This document shows, piece after piece, positions 23,988 through 31,914 of a stretch of DNA of 53,627 nt. The stretch lies in assembly GCA_964462515.1 (NCBI GenBank), contig CAYWXK010000027.1, positions 1-53,627 on the forward strand. Direction: 5' to 3'. Under the pieces are notes generated by a model, which was given only the letters and a program-made list of their open reading frames with translations, was not told the origin of the DNA and searched no databases. Both the position numbers and the translations under genes were made by a program. The DNA is from CAYWXK01 sp964462515. Its GTDB lineage: Bacteria > Planctomycetota > Phycisphaerae > Sedimentisphaerales > Anaerobacaceae. Position 1 is the stretch's first letter. Every line of letters begins with the position of its first letter.

Positions 23988-25280
23988 TTATTGAGGTTCT
24001 AAGATAAGATATTGCGGGCTTTGAGAGATTTTTGCTTTATATTTATCGGTCAGGGTGAGCTTTGATGTGCAACCTACCATATTGACAAGCTTTGCGGAGC
24101 CGCAAACAGGAAGAGAAATCTCATGCTCCTGGCCTGTTGTCCAGAAGGCGATGGCCTGGTTTTTGCCGTTAGATAGTTTGAAGACAAAGTCGTTTTCGCT
24201 GCCTGTATCAAGGCGTTCCTTGATTGAGTAACCGGCCAAATTTGTAGCGATGGCAAGAGCGGTGGCATAAGCGGCTTTGTGAGACAGATCGCGTTCAACC
24301 GTGCCGAAGTTGTGCTCTCTTTCGTTTGGGTCGGGACCATCGTTCTTCCAGTCATACCAAATACTGACGGGGACATTCTGATAGAGATTTATCAAAAACA
24401 TCCGCGCCAGATACTCGGCCTGCTGAACATTGGAGAGGCGAGTGTTGTCCCAGTTGACGTTTGAGTAGCCCCATTCGCCGGAGAGGATGGGGACATTTTT
24501 CCCCTGCGGGGCATAGCGGGTAATGAGTTCGCGGAGTCTGGCGTAATCCTTGATGACTGTTTCGGGATTCTTAGGACGATAGGGATGGACTGTTAAGGCA
24601 TCAATATGGTTAAGCAGGCCTTTTTTGAAGCAGGATTCGAGCCAGTCGAAAGGAATTGTCGATGTTGCGGGGGCGACGACAAGGCCGGTTGGGTCGGCCT
24701 GCTTAATTTTTGAAGAGGCAGCTTCAACGAGCTTACAGTATTCATCAACGCCGGGCTGAGGACTCCAGAATTGTTTTATGTTCGGCTCATTCCAGATTTC
24801 CCAGAGGATATTTTTTCCGGCGTATCTTTTGGCAGCAGCTTCGGCAAAGTTTGCAAAGGCAATTCTGCCTGCATCTGTGCGGACAGATTGTTCGGATTCG
24901 TAAAGTCGATTGCTGTAGTCCAGAATATAGAGGATTTGGATGCCGCGTTTGATGCAGCCGGCTGTTAAGGCATCGTAGCCGGTTCGCTCGAAGTTATAAG
25001 TGCCTTTTTCTCTTTCGATGCCCGACCAGGATAGGTCCATACGGATGAATTTGAAGCCAGCCTCGGCGATTAAATCGAGGTCTTTTGGCTCACCGGTAAA
25101 ATGGATATTGACGCCGAAGCCATCGGGGATTTTTAGCTCCGGCAGGGTCGCTGCCGGAGCAGCAGTCGCAAGGCAGAGAAGCACAAGCGACCAGTTACGA
25201 TGAATGACGGACGACAGACGAGAGACGAAAGACGAGAGACGATGGACGATGGATGATGGAAGATGAGAGGTTCTATTCAT
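23988..25280 (-). CDS. exported glycosidase, clan GH-A (GH39/GH5-like)
   Basis: A 430-residue protein. After a signal peptide (LVLLCLATAAPAA), a (beta/alpha)8 barrel starts FGVNIHF and includes RMDLSWSGIEREKG, the acid/base motif WEIWNEPN (Glu near residue 164) and the nucleophile motif ILSGEWGYS (Glu near residue 268). Both catalytic Glu are present, so activity on a polysaccharide or oligosaccharide is expected; the substrate is unknown. The start at 25280 is supported by AAGGAG 7 bases upstream. Notably, residues 9-29 read SSIVHRL, SSFVSRL, SSVIHRN, a 7-residue repeat made by a 7-bp DNA tract, and form the signal-peptide n-region. A host-type gene placed inside the phage region. Confidence 0.85.
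   Translation of the reverse strand: MNRTSHLPSSIVHRLSSFVSRLSSVIHRNWSLVLLCLATAAPAATLPELKIPDGFGVNIHFTGEPKDLDLIAEAGFKFIRMDLSWSGIEREKGTYNFERTGYDALTAGCIKRGIQILYILDYSNRLYESEQSVRTDAGRIAFANFAEAAAKRYAGKNILWEIWNEPNIKQFWSPQPGVDEYCKLVEAASSKIKQADPTGLVVAPATSTIPFDWLESCFKKGLLNHIDALTVHPYRPKNPETVIKDYARLRELITRYAPQGKNVPILSGEWGYSNVNWDNTRLSNVQQAEYLARMFLINLYQNVPVSIWYDWKNDGPDPNEREHNFGTVERDLSHKAAYATALAIATNLAGYSIKERLDTGSENDFVFKLSNGKNQAIAFWTTGQEHEISLPVCGSAKLVNMVGCTSKLTLTDKYKAKISQSPQYLILEPQ
25196..25265. repeat. heptanucleotide tract coding a signal-peptide n-region
   Basis: Ten consecutive 7-bp units on the plus strand (TACGATG, AATGACG, GACGACA, GACGAGA, GACGAAA, GACGAGA, GACGATG twice, GATGATG, GAAGATG). The clearest tract in the window, and it is inside the coding region of the glycosidase. 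Confidence 0.9.
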
Positions 25281-25941
25281 TTTTTTGCTCCTTTTTTTGT
25301 AATGAAGGTGTTGATAAATCGGGCTGGCGGTTTTTGGCGGAGGCGGCAGCACGACGGCTCCTCCTTAATCTCACAAATCTGGCGATTATAAGTGCGACAA
25401 AGATACAAAGAGAAGCCGGAATTGTAATATACCATAAGACGCAGGACAATATTATAGGCTGGAGGACCAGTAGAGACTTGCTGTTTGTTGCATATAGCAA
25501 TGCTGCCATTACAAAATGCGGTGACAAGATACAAATGGGCAGATATGGATAGTAATCTTGGCCCAGAAGCAGTATCACTGTGTCCAGAAGCAAGGTGATA
25601 AAGAAGATGTACGGCAGGGATACAATAGGTATTATCCTTGCGAATTCCCAATCATAGTGTCCCCAAATGAATAAGACAAGGCTAAGAAGTAGGAATCCGC
25701 CGAACTGCAACCATACTCTTTTGAGTCTGATGAGATTTCTATCTGTCGTAAGCCAGGTCAAGCCGATGATTATTGGGCAAGATACTAACACCATACCTAT
25801 GCTTCCAATCAGTCCCCACTCTCCGATTTCCCAGGGGTCTGGGCCGGTGCAGCCGCCTATGAATAGAAGCGATATGATGGCGGAAAGAGTGCCCGGTTTT
25901 GCAAACAAATTTGGGCTCGTTGTTTTTTTCTTTTCCATCAT
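25273..25941 (-). CDS. polytopic membrane protein, unknown
   Basis: A 222-residue protein with about six hydrophobic helices (for example LSAIISLLFIGGC, IGMVLVSCPIIIGLTWL, FGGFLLLSLVLFIWG, IPIVSLPYIFFITLLLDTVILLL, and IPASLCIFVALIIARF near residue 175) and a basic, charged C-terminal tail. The start MMEK is preceded by AGGGAAAG. The 3' end overlaps the start of the glycosidase gene by 8 bp, so the two may be translated together. No family recognised. Together they look like a cargo pair within the phage-derived region. Confidence 0.65.
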   Translation of the reverse strand: MMEKKKTTSPNLFAKPGTLSAIISLLFIGGCTGPDPWEIGEWGLIGSIGMVLVSCPIIIGLTWLTTDRNLIRLKRVWLQFGGFLLLSLVLFIWGHYDWEFARIIPIVSLPYIFFITLLLDTVILLLGQDYYPYLPICILSPHFVMAALLYATNSKSLLVLQPIILSCVLWYITIPASLCIFVALIIARFVRLRRSRRAAASAKNRQPDLSTPSLQKKEQKNE

Positions 25942-26275
25942 TCTTTCCCTGCGTTCAATGCCCGTGTACGATAATGCTTAGTGTGTTCTACATATTATAA
26001 AGTGTCAAACCTGAATCTGAAAGCGTAAAAGCGAGGTCATCTTTTGGTAAATATAAGTTTGCTTTTTTTAAGATGCTGTTAGCCAAAAGCTATTTGGCCT
26101 ACTACTTTTGGGGTAGAAACACGTCAAGATTTGGTGCTATCGAGGAGGAAAATGGAAGATTTGTAAAAAAATTTTTATTCTTCTGTTTGCAAGAATTTAC
26201 GTCAACAGGCATTTTGGGAAAGGGCGGAATTTTCGTCAAGGTCGTGCAGGTTCGTCCTAAATGTGGAGAGACGTT
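25942..26275. other. divergent intergenic region, no convincing gene
   Basis: Lies between the leftward cargo genes and the rightward virion operon and is expected to hold promoters for both. A minus-strand TATAAT at 25994-25999 lacks a good -35. A 74-codon plus-strand frame at 26073-26297 has no ribosome site and no recognisable domain. Confidence 0.45.
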
Positions 26276-26415
26276 ATTCGTCGCTCGTCGCTTGTAGCTC
26301 GTCTCTCGTAAATGAGTGAATGAGTAGATGAGTGAATGAGAAAGTAAGTGAATGCTCGATGCTCGATGCTTCCGCCTTCGCTGGAGCTACGGCGGACAAG
26401 CGATGCTCGTAACTG
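26276..26415. repeat. long heptanucleotide tract upstream of the portal gene
   Basis: About 13 units from 26276 to 26370 (ATTCGTC, GCTCGTC, GCTTGTA, then AATGAGT, GAATGAG, and finally TGCTCGA twice), interrupted by a 30-bp palindrome and resuming at 26401. The phase is kept while the word changes from TCG-rich to ATGAG-rich. Confidence 0.8.
26371..26400. repeat. 30-bp palindromic element, copy 1
   Basis: TCCGCCTTCGCT, three variable bases, then GCTACGGCGGACAAG. Flanked by perfect 7-bp direct repeats CGATGCT (26364-26370 and 26401-26407). It is inserted within the heptanucleotide tract. The second copy is at 32714-32743. Confidence 0.8.
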
Positions 26416-26447
26416 GCAGGGCAGAATTGAAAAATAAAGAGGTAAAA

Positions 26448-27986
26448 ATGGGATTTGAGCTTGAGATATTCAATTCGGGTCAGGACAGACTTGATGGGGA
26501 TTTTGTTGAGTGGCTGGTTGATGAACACTCGATAGATATTCATCGGCACTTCGGGAGACTGTGGGATTATTACGCCAACCAAATGGTGGAGATAAGCGAT
26601 ACCGGCAGTTTATACGGCAAGCTCAACGAATCAGGACGATGCTACGTTCAGGCACAGGAGTATGGTTTGCCGCCACGGATAACGGGGCTTATACATTCAT
26701 CGGCAGGTGGATTGTTTGCGGCAAGGCCGGTCAAGGATATTCAGCGAAAAGAAGTCGTCATTGAGAACGATATAGCGTGGCGAATAAACGCAGCGGTGGA
26801 TTTTCTATTCGGCAAGCCTGTTAATTTTGTCTCGAGGTCGCCGGATGGCCAAAAACGCTCAGAAATCGAACGAATTATAAAGGCAGTGTTTGCGGCCAAC
26901 GGCGGCATAGGATTCTTCCAGGATATGGCGGTGCTCGGAAGTGTCTATGGTTTTGTCGATTGTTTCGTCAGGCCTGGCGACTCCGCATTGAGCGGGTTCC
27001 AAAGCATTTCCTCCTCCTCCCACACATTACCACTTGAAGATGTGCTGCAATTAGCACAGACAATCGGCCTGGAACTGATTGAGGCACCAAGAGCACTGCC
27101 TGTTCTGGATGAAAACGATTACAAAAAAATCAGATACTATATCCAGCATTTTTATCAAAAGAAAAACTCACTGAATAAGAAAAGCTCTTTTTTAGGAAGG
27201 CTGCTTTCCGCTAACAGGGGAGGGGAAGGCCGACAGGTGGTTGCGGTAACGGAGATTACATCGGCAACCGGCTGGCAGCGATACGAGGATAAAGAGTTAG
27301 TTGCGGAAGGGGAGCTGCCGTGGGGCTTTTTACCGATAGTGCATATCCAGAATATAGCCCAGCCATATTACTATGAGGGGATAAGCGATGTTGAGCCGCT
27401 TGTGCCGCTGCAGGATGAGCTGAACACGCGGCTTTCCGACAGGGCGAGCAGAATTACATTTCAGTCGTTCAAGATGTATCTTGGTAAGGGCATCGAGGGC
27501 TTTGAGGATAAGCCGGTCTCGCCGGGTAGGATGTGGCACACAGATAATCTTGAGGCGGCGATAGAGGAGTTCGGCGGAGATGAGGCGGCGCCAAGCGAGG
27601 GGCTGCACATTGCTGAAATCAGAGAGGCGATGGATAAGGCGAGCGGCGTGTCGCCGGTCGTCGCAGGGATTTTGAAGGGCAAGGTCGGCAATCTAACAAG
27701 TGCGGTGGCGCTGAAACTGACGCTGATGGGGATGCTATCGAAGACTGAACGGAAGAGATTTACATACAGTGAAGGACTCAATCAGATATGCAGGATGATT
27801 CTGGCGATGCTCGATGCCGCTAATATCTATAAGACCAGAGATGCGGATAGAGAAATGGATGTGGTTTTTTCGAATCCGCTACCGGAGGATGCGATGGAGA
27901 AACTCAAGGAAGCGCAGATAAAAAAGGAACTTGGAGTATCGACTGAGCAGGTGCTCAAGGAATTGGGATACCAGAATGTCGAATAA
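26448..27986 (+). CDS. phage portal protein
   Basis: A 512-residue protein of portal type. Diagnostic parts are the N-terminal helical region (RHFGRLWDYYANQMVEI), INAAVDFLFGKPVNFVSRS, GIGFFQDMAVLGSVYGFVDCFV, and the central PYYYEGISDVEPLVPLQDELNTRLSDRASRITFQSF with the following loop, as in SPP1 gp6-like portals. It forms the dodecameric DNA channel at one capsid vertex and binds the terminase. The start at 26448 has AGAGG upstream; the longer frame would begin inside the tract. First gene of the rightward virion operon. The large terminase gene normally found next to portal is not present. Confidence 0.88.
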   Translation: MGFELEIFNSGQDRLDGDFVEWLVDEHSIDIHRHFGRLWDYYANQMVEISDTGSLYGKLNESGRCYVQAQEYGLPPRITGLIHSSAGGLFAARPVKDIQRKEVVIENDIAWRINAAVDFLFGKPVNFVSRSPDGQKRSEIERIIKAVFAANGGIGFFQDMAVLGSVYGFVDCFVRPGDSALSGFQSISSSSHTLPLEDVLQLAQTIGLELIEAPRALPVLDENDYKKIRYYIQHFYQKKNSLNKKSSFLGRLLSANRGGEGRQVVAVTEITSATGWQRYEDKELVAEGELPWGFLPIVHIQNIAQPYYYEGISDVEPLVPLQDELNTRLSDRASRITFQSFKMYLGKGIEGFEDKPVSPGRMWHTDNLEAAIEEFGGDEAAPSEGLHIAEIREAMDKASGVSPVVAGILKGKVGNLTSAVALKLTLMGMLSKTERKRFTYSEGLNQICRMILAMLDAANIYKTRDADREMDVVFSNPLPEDAMEKLKEAQIKKELGVSTEQVLKELGYQNVE

Positions 27987-27988
27987 TG

Positions 27989-28037
27989 AATATTGAACTC
28001 CGAACTTCGACATTGGGTGTTCGATATTCTAAATTCA
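27989..28037. repeat. heptanucleotide tract between portal and scaffold-like genes
   Basis: Seven units: AATATTG, AACTCCG, AACTTCG, ACATTGG, GTGTTCG, ATATTCT, AAATTCA. It ends just before the ribosome site AAGGAG. Confidence 0.65.
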
Positions 28038-28049
28038 TAAGGAGATTTT

Positions 28050-28628
28050 ATGGGTCAGGTTGAGATGCAGACCCCAGAGGGGGCAGAGACAGGATTAAAA
28101 GATGAGGGACGACAGACGATGGACGAGGGAGGAGAGACAAACGAGAGTTTGAAGTTTGTGCCGGTGGCTGAGTCAATCCGCTACCGTAAGAGGGCACAGG
28201 GTGCCGAGAAAAAGGTTGAGGAATTATCAACGCAGCTTGCGGAGGCAAAAACAGAGGCAGCAAAGCTTTCTGAACAGCTAAGAGACATTGAGACGGAACA
28301 GAAACTTTTGCGGAAGTTAGCTGCTGCCGGTGCGGTGGATTTGGAGGCGGCTGTTGCGATTGCCAAGTCGAGATGTGATGATAGTTCGGGAGCGGATGTG
28401 GATAGTTTGATTGAACAACTCAAGAAAGAGAAGCGGTATTTATTCGGTGGTTCCGGCTGGGGTGGCACTGCACAAGATAGTACAGGGACAGCGAAAAAAA
28501 CCGCAGGGGTGAAAGAGAAAGTGGCGGATGGCCATACGATTCTCGAAGCAGCAGCCAAGAGGGCAGTGACAACTGGCAACAGGATAGATTTGCATAGGTA
28601 TTTAAGACTCAGAAGAAATTTTATTTAG
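28050..28628 (+). CDS. scaffold-like coiled-coil phage protein
   Basis: A 192-residue protein with a long coiled coil at about residues 48-97 (RKRAQGAEKKVEELSTQLAEAKTEAAKLSEQLRDIETEQ), a Gly-rich linker (FGGSGWGG) and a short basic C-terminus (DLHRYLRLRRNF). Position between portal and capsid, size and coiled coil fit a capsid scaffold. AAGGAG precedes the ATG. Near the N-terminus the repeat DEGRQTM, DEGGETN is encoded by six heptanucleotide units (28101-28142), so the tract has been taken into the coding sequence in frame. The basic C-terminus would contact the capsid protein, by analogy with known scaffolds. Confidence 0.65.
   Translation: MGQVEMQTPEGAETGLKDEGRQTMDEGGETNESLKFVPVAESIRYRKRAQGAEKKVEELSTQLAEAKTEAAKLSEQLRDIETEQKLLRKLAAAGAVDLEAAVAIAKSRCDDSSGADVDSLIEQLKKEKRYLFGGSGWGGTAQDSTGTAKKTAGVKEKVADGHTILEAAAKRAVTTGNRIDLHRYLRLRRNFI
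28101..28142. repeat. heptanucleotide tract inside the scaffold-like gene
   Basis: Six units (GATGAGG, GACGACA, GACGATG, GACGAGG, GAGGAGA, GACAAAC), exactly 14 codons, giving two 7-residue repeats. Confidence 0.75.
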
Positions 28629-28631
28629 AAG

Positions 28632-28710
28632 ATTAGCCACAAAGTCACGAAGACACAAAGGAGTTAAAAGTTAAAAACATTAGTGTCTTTGTGTCTTGGT
28701 GGCAAAAAAC
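28632..28710. repeat. inverted repeat of period-8 units before the capsid gene
   Basis: CACAAAGT, CACGAAGA, CACAAAGG on one side and GTGTCTTT, GTGTCTTG, GTGGCAAA on the other, roughly complementary. It could form a hairpin between the scaffold-like and capsid genes. Confidence 0.55.
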
Positions 28711-28726
28711 AAAAGGAGACAAAAAG

Positions 28727-29881
28727 ATGGCATTTACAGGGAAAGCGACATATTCAGCGGGAACGACTCTGCCTGAATTGGCGGAGGACGTATCAGATTT
28801 GATAGGGATAATTTCGCCTTATGAGACGCCGCTGCTGGATGCACTTGGCGACCCGATGAGGGAGGCGACAAGCACCCATCATGAGTGGCTTGAAGACGAG
28901 CTTTTGCCCAATAAGGACACAATCAACGATAGCACCTACACCAATCCGACGACAGACACCGATTTTGTGGTTGACCACGGCAGCAGATTCCGCGTGGGCG
29001 ACCAGATTCAGGTTGAGGCCAGCGAGGAATTGATGCTGGTAACGGCTGTAAACACCAATACGTTGACGGTGGTTCGCGGCTACGCGGGCACGACTGCTGA
29101 GGCGCTTGCCGACAATAAGGTGATTAACATCTTAGGCAATGCGGCACTGGAAGGTTCGGACAAACCGAGTGCGAGATTCACAAACCGCGTGAGGAAGGGC
29201 AACTATACGCAGATATTTACTGCGACGGTGGAGGTAAGCGGGACGGATTTGGCTGCGAGCCAACTGGGTCTTGCTGACGAGATGGATTTTCAAAAGCAGG
29301 AGCGGCTGCGGGAGCTGTTGCGAGACCTGGAGAATACGGTTGTCAACGGCGGGCAGCCGGCCAGCACGCCTGAGGGCAGCGGCTCTGTGCGAAGGACAAT
29401 TGAGGGGATTATTCAGCACCTCTCGACAAATGTTTTCCACACAGGCGACAGCGGATTCCCAACCGGCAACGACCTTGATGAGGCGAAAATTAACTACGTG
29501 CTGCGTAAAATCTGGGAGAACAGCAGCGGCAACGTGGACCTGATTGTGGTCGGAGGTTTCCAGAAGCGCAAGATAAACGCCTTCTGCGCCGACAGCAGGA
29601 CATACGCGTCAGGCGACACAACCTTCACCGATATGATTAGCGTCTATGAGAGTGACTTTGGCGTTTGCAGGATTGTTACAACGCGATGGATGCCGCAGGA
29701 TGCAGCGATGCTTCTGGATTCTTCGCGGATAAGCATCCTGCCGTTAGCGGGGCGAAGTTTCTACTTCAAACCTCTTGCCAGCGGCGGCGACTATGAAAGC
29801 GGGGAACTCATCGGCGAATACACACTGGAGCTGCGTAACGAAGCGGCACACGGGATTATCCGTGATTTGACAACAAGCTGA
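28727..29881 (+). CDS. phage major capsid protein, SU10/DUF5309-type
   Basis: A 384-residue protein. It opens with TYSAGTTLPELAEDVSDLIGIISPYETPLLDALG and HHEWLEDEL, and later has IRVGDQ-type beta barrel (RFRVGDQIQVEASEELMLVTAVN) and VRGYAGTTAEAL, then NRVRKGNYTQIFTATVEVSGTDLAA and VDLIVVGGFQKRKINAF. This is the pattern of the SU10 major capsid family (DUF5309, HK97 fold). AAAGGAGAC precedes the ATG at 28727. Capsid genes of this family usually follow a scaffold or protease; here the scaffold-like gene precedes. The protein should form the icosahedral shell. Confidence 0.85.
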   Translation: MAFTGKATYSAGTTLPELAEDVSDLIGIISPYETPLLDALGDPMREATSTHHEWLEDELLPNKDTINDSTYTNPTTDTDFVVDHGSRFRVGDQIQVEASEELMLVTAVNTNTLTVVRGYAGTTAEALADNKVINILGNAALEGSDKPSARFTNRVRKGNYTQIFTATVEVSGTDLAASQLGLADEMDFQKQERLRELLRDLENTVVNGGQPASTPEGSGSVRRTIEGIIQHLSTNVFHTGDSGFPTGNDLDEAKINYVLRKIWENSSGNVDLIVVGGFQKRKINAFCADSRTYASGDTTFTDMISVYESDFGVCRIVTTRWMPQDAAMLLDSSRISILPLAGRSFYFKPLASGGDYESGELIGEYTLELRNEAAHGIIRDLTTS

Positions 29882-29885
29882 TATT

Positions 29886-29940
29886 AGCGTTTGGTGTGCA
29901 GTCCTGACTTGTCAGGACTGCACACTACCCGATAAACGCT
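29886..29940. repeat. nested perfect palindrome after the capsid gene
   Basis: A 15-bp perfect stem GTGTGCAGTCCTGAC with a 2-nt loop (29894-29925), enclosed by a further AGCGTTT/AAACGCT pair. There is no T-run, so this is a possible processing or stability element rather than a classical terminator; it may limit readthrough after the abundant capsid message. Confidence 0.7.
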
Positions 29941-29958
29941 ATCGAGAGGGGACCAAAA

Positions 29959-30615
29959 ATGGTTAGTTTTTCAAGTGATGCGGATATTTTGAAATATGAA
30001 CCGGCTCTGTTCGGCGAGCTGCATCTATCGTGGCAGGTGCTGGCAGCGGGCACGGACGGGGAACTTTCCGGCACGACGTTTACTGCAAACGGTGCAGATT
30101 TTATGGGTGCAGGGGTTTCAGCGGGCGGGGTCATAAACTTGCGAAGTGCTGATGGTGTGCTGGATGGGGCTTATGAGATAGTTTCGGTGGATTCTGCGAC
30201 ACAGCTTACGATTTCAGTTATCAGGCCTGATTCGGATTCTGCTGCGGTTGCGCCGCCTTCGGCTGATGAGATAACTTATCGGGTAAGCACATTTGCGCCG
30301 CAGGCCAGTGAGGTTGGATTTGGATTGACCGAATACTTTGGCATCAAGCCAGGCAGTCCTGAAAGCAACTATGATGTTGAGGATATTCTGGATAAAGAAG
30401 TGCTAAAAAGGGCATCGGTTTTTGCGATTATTGCAAGTGTCTATGCGATGTTAGCGAGTAAAGCCGGCGACGAGAATTTCTGGAAGAAGAGTTCGCATTA
30501 CCAGCAGCTTTTTGAGAAGGCCAAGGAGCGATGTCGGGTGAGTATTGACGCCGGAAGCGATGGAGTAGCTGATGTTAGCAGGGGCGGCTCATCTGTGAAG
30601 TTGGTGCGGGACTAA
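29959..30615 (+). CDS. head-tail connector-like phage protein
   Basis: A 218-residue protein. The N-terminal part has beta strands and a Gly-rich loop (FTANGADFMGAGVSAGGVINLRSADG); the C-terminal helical part (LDKEVLKRASVFAIIASVYAMLASK ... SSHYQQLFEKAKERCRVSIDAGSDGVAD) resembles gp6/gp15-like connector adaptors. AGGGGACC precedes the ATG. Position directly after the capsid gene supports an adaptor that joins portal to tail. The assignment is by position and general pattern only. Confidence 0.6.
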   Translation: MVSFSSDADILKYEPALFGELHLSWQVLAAGTDGELSGTTFTANGADFMGAGVSAGGVINLRSADGVLDGAYEIVSVDSATQLTISVIRPDSDSAAVAPPSADEITYRVSTFAPQASEVGFGLTEYFGIKPGSPESNYDVEDILDKEVLKRASVFAIIASVYAMLASKAGDENFWKKSSHYQQLFEKAKERCRVSIDAGSDGVADVSRGGSSVKLVRD

Positions 30616-30636
30616 CGATCGATTATTTGAAAGACT

Positions 30637-31002
30637 ATGAACGTAACTTTAGACAGACAAGTTTTGTTTGACGAGCAAGCGGAGATTGAGGCGGGCAGCT
30701 TTAATCGGGCCTCGATAGAGCGGGCGGTGCCGGGGCTGGATGGCATTCTCAGTATTGATATGGGCGGTCGCGGCAGAAAGATAAAGCAAACAGGCGTGCT
30801 GAGGGCTGGCAGCCGAACACAATTGAATCAGAAAATCAGTGCGGTTTTAGCTTATATGGATGGCAACACGCATACATTGGCCAGCAGCAATAAAGAATTT
30901 GACAATCTTCGGATGGATTCTTTCAAGATAAACAATGAGCGGGCGAGCGGTAACGGCGTGGTGGTAGATTATGAAATCGTTTATACGCAGTTGACCCCGT
31001 GA
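30637..31002 (+). CDS. small phage structural protein
   Basis: A 121-residue protein. GLDGILSIDMGGRGRKIKQTGVLRAGSRTQLNQKISAVLAYMDGNTHTL has the form of a phage tail or hub-associated beta protein, and FKINNERASGNGVVVDYEIVYTQL closes a beta-rich fold. No named family is recognised. It sits 21 bp after the connector-like gene with no clear ribosome site, so coupled translation is likely. The last codons lie in the left arm of an inverted repeat (30994-31055). Confidence 0.55.
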   Translation: MNVTLDRQVLFDEQAEIEAGSFNRASIERAVPGLDGILSIDMGGRGRKIKQTGVLRAGSRTQLNQKISAVLAYMDGNTHTLASSNKEFDNLRMDSFKINNERASGNGVVVDYEIVYTQLTP

Positions 31003-31055
31003 GATAACAATCTTGTGGAATAAAGAAAATCCGTGAGCGTTTTATCTCACGGGGT
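30994..31055. repeat. inverted repeat over a phage stop codon
   Basis: ACCCCGTGAGATAA (30994-31007) and TTATCTCACGGGGT (31042-31055), 14 bp perfect, 34-nt loop. The left arm includes the stop codon of the upstream gene. No T-run follows. Confidence 0.65.
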
Positions 31056-31070
31056 AAAGGTTTAGCAGCG

Positions 31071-31853
31071 ATGTCACTTATTAGCGATGGAATAGAATCG
31101 GTCAGGATATATGAGCTGCCTGTCGGAATCCGGGCGGACGGTGGTTATGTCGGTCTTCCACGGGCGGCGCTGGTGCGGTGGAGGTCGGACCTGAATGGTA
31201 TGCTCTATCAGGTCTATGTCAACGGCCAGTATGCCGGGACAACTGTTGATAGCCAACAGAGAGAAATGGTTATTGCGCTGCCTACGTCTTTAGAATCGCC
31301 GGTCAGGATAGAGGTTTTTGCAGTTGAGTGCGAGCACGGACATATCGACTTTAGCGGCGAGATTGAGAAGCCGCCATTTGACAGCGGGCGGGTGAGATTG
31401 AGCCTGCTGCGTGGTCAGAATTTACCGTTCGGTGCAATTGCGCGAGTCTATTATGACGGCGGCAGCGGCCAGATTGATTATCAGAATCCGGTTAGCGAGC
31501 CAATTAGAATCTGGGCTGCATGGCAGGATAAGGCAGGGTTCGGGATGAGCGGATTCGGTGCAGGTGATTTCGGCTACGATTCTGCTGCGGCAGTGGGATT
31601 CGGTGCGGGCAACTTCGGGCATGGGCAGTTTGGCCTGGATGCCGATACGATTGAATGGACAAGCCCACCTTTGACTATGGGCGTTTATAAATTTGCCGTC
31701 AAGGTCTTTGACCAGGCCAGCAATGAAAGCATCGCCAGCGAGACCGGCCCGATTACGGTGACACCGGCGGCAAGGCCAGCGGAGGGGCTAAGCATTTCTT
31801 CGTTCGATAAACAGACAAATCAATTAGCACTAAAAATAGCGGATAGCGGGTAG
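31071..31853 (+). CDS. phage appendage protein with Fn3-like and Gly/Phe-rich parts
   Basis: A 260-residue protein. The N-terminal part (IYELPVGIRADGGYVGLPRAALVRWRSDLNGMLYQVYVNG) is Fn3-like. A module with ARVYYDGGSGQIDYQNPV and YKFAVKVFDQASNES is also found near the C-terminus of the protein at 34433-36160. Between them lies a Gly/Phe-rich linker (GFGAGDFG, GFGAGNFGHGQFG). The last residues and stop codon are formed by a heptanucleotide tract. Probably part of a tail fibre or decoration on the virion. No exact family. Confidence 0.55.
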   Translation: MSLISDGIESVRIYELPVGIRADGGYVGLPRAALVRWRSDLNGMLYQVYVNGQYAGTTVDSQQREMVIALPTSLESPVRIEVFAVECEHGHIDFSGEIEKPPFDSGRVRLSLLRGQNLPFGAIARVYYDGGSGQIDYQNPVSEPIRIWAAWQDKAGFGMSGFGAGDFGYDSAAAVGFGAGNFGHGQFGLDADTIEWTSPPLTMGVYKFAVKVFDQASNESIASETGPITVTPAARPAEGLSISSFDKQTNQLALKIADSG

Positions 31854-31870
31854 CGGATAGCGTATGGGGG
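31836..31870. repeat. heptanucleotide tract over a stop codon
   Basis: ATAGCGG twice, GTAGCGG, ATAGCGT, ATGGGGG. The TAG inside the third unit is the stop codon of the appendage gene. Confidence 0.8.
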
Positions 31871-31914
31871 ACAAAGCGGATTATTTTTCACAACAATGAC
31901 ACAGGGAGAATGAT

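Noticed and set aside
26073..26297. 74-codon plus-strand frame before the portal gene
   Set aside because: No ribosome site, no recognised domain, and it runs into the heptanucleotide tract.
29886..29940. Rho-independent terminator after the capsid gene
   Set aside because: The stem is perfect but no T-run follows on either strand.
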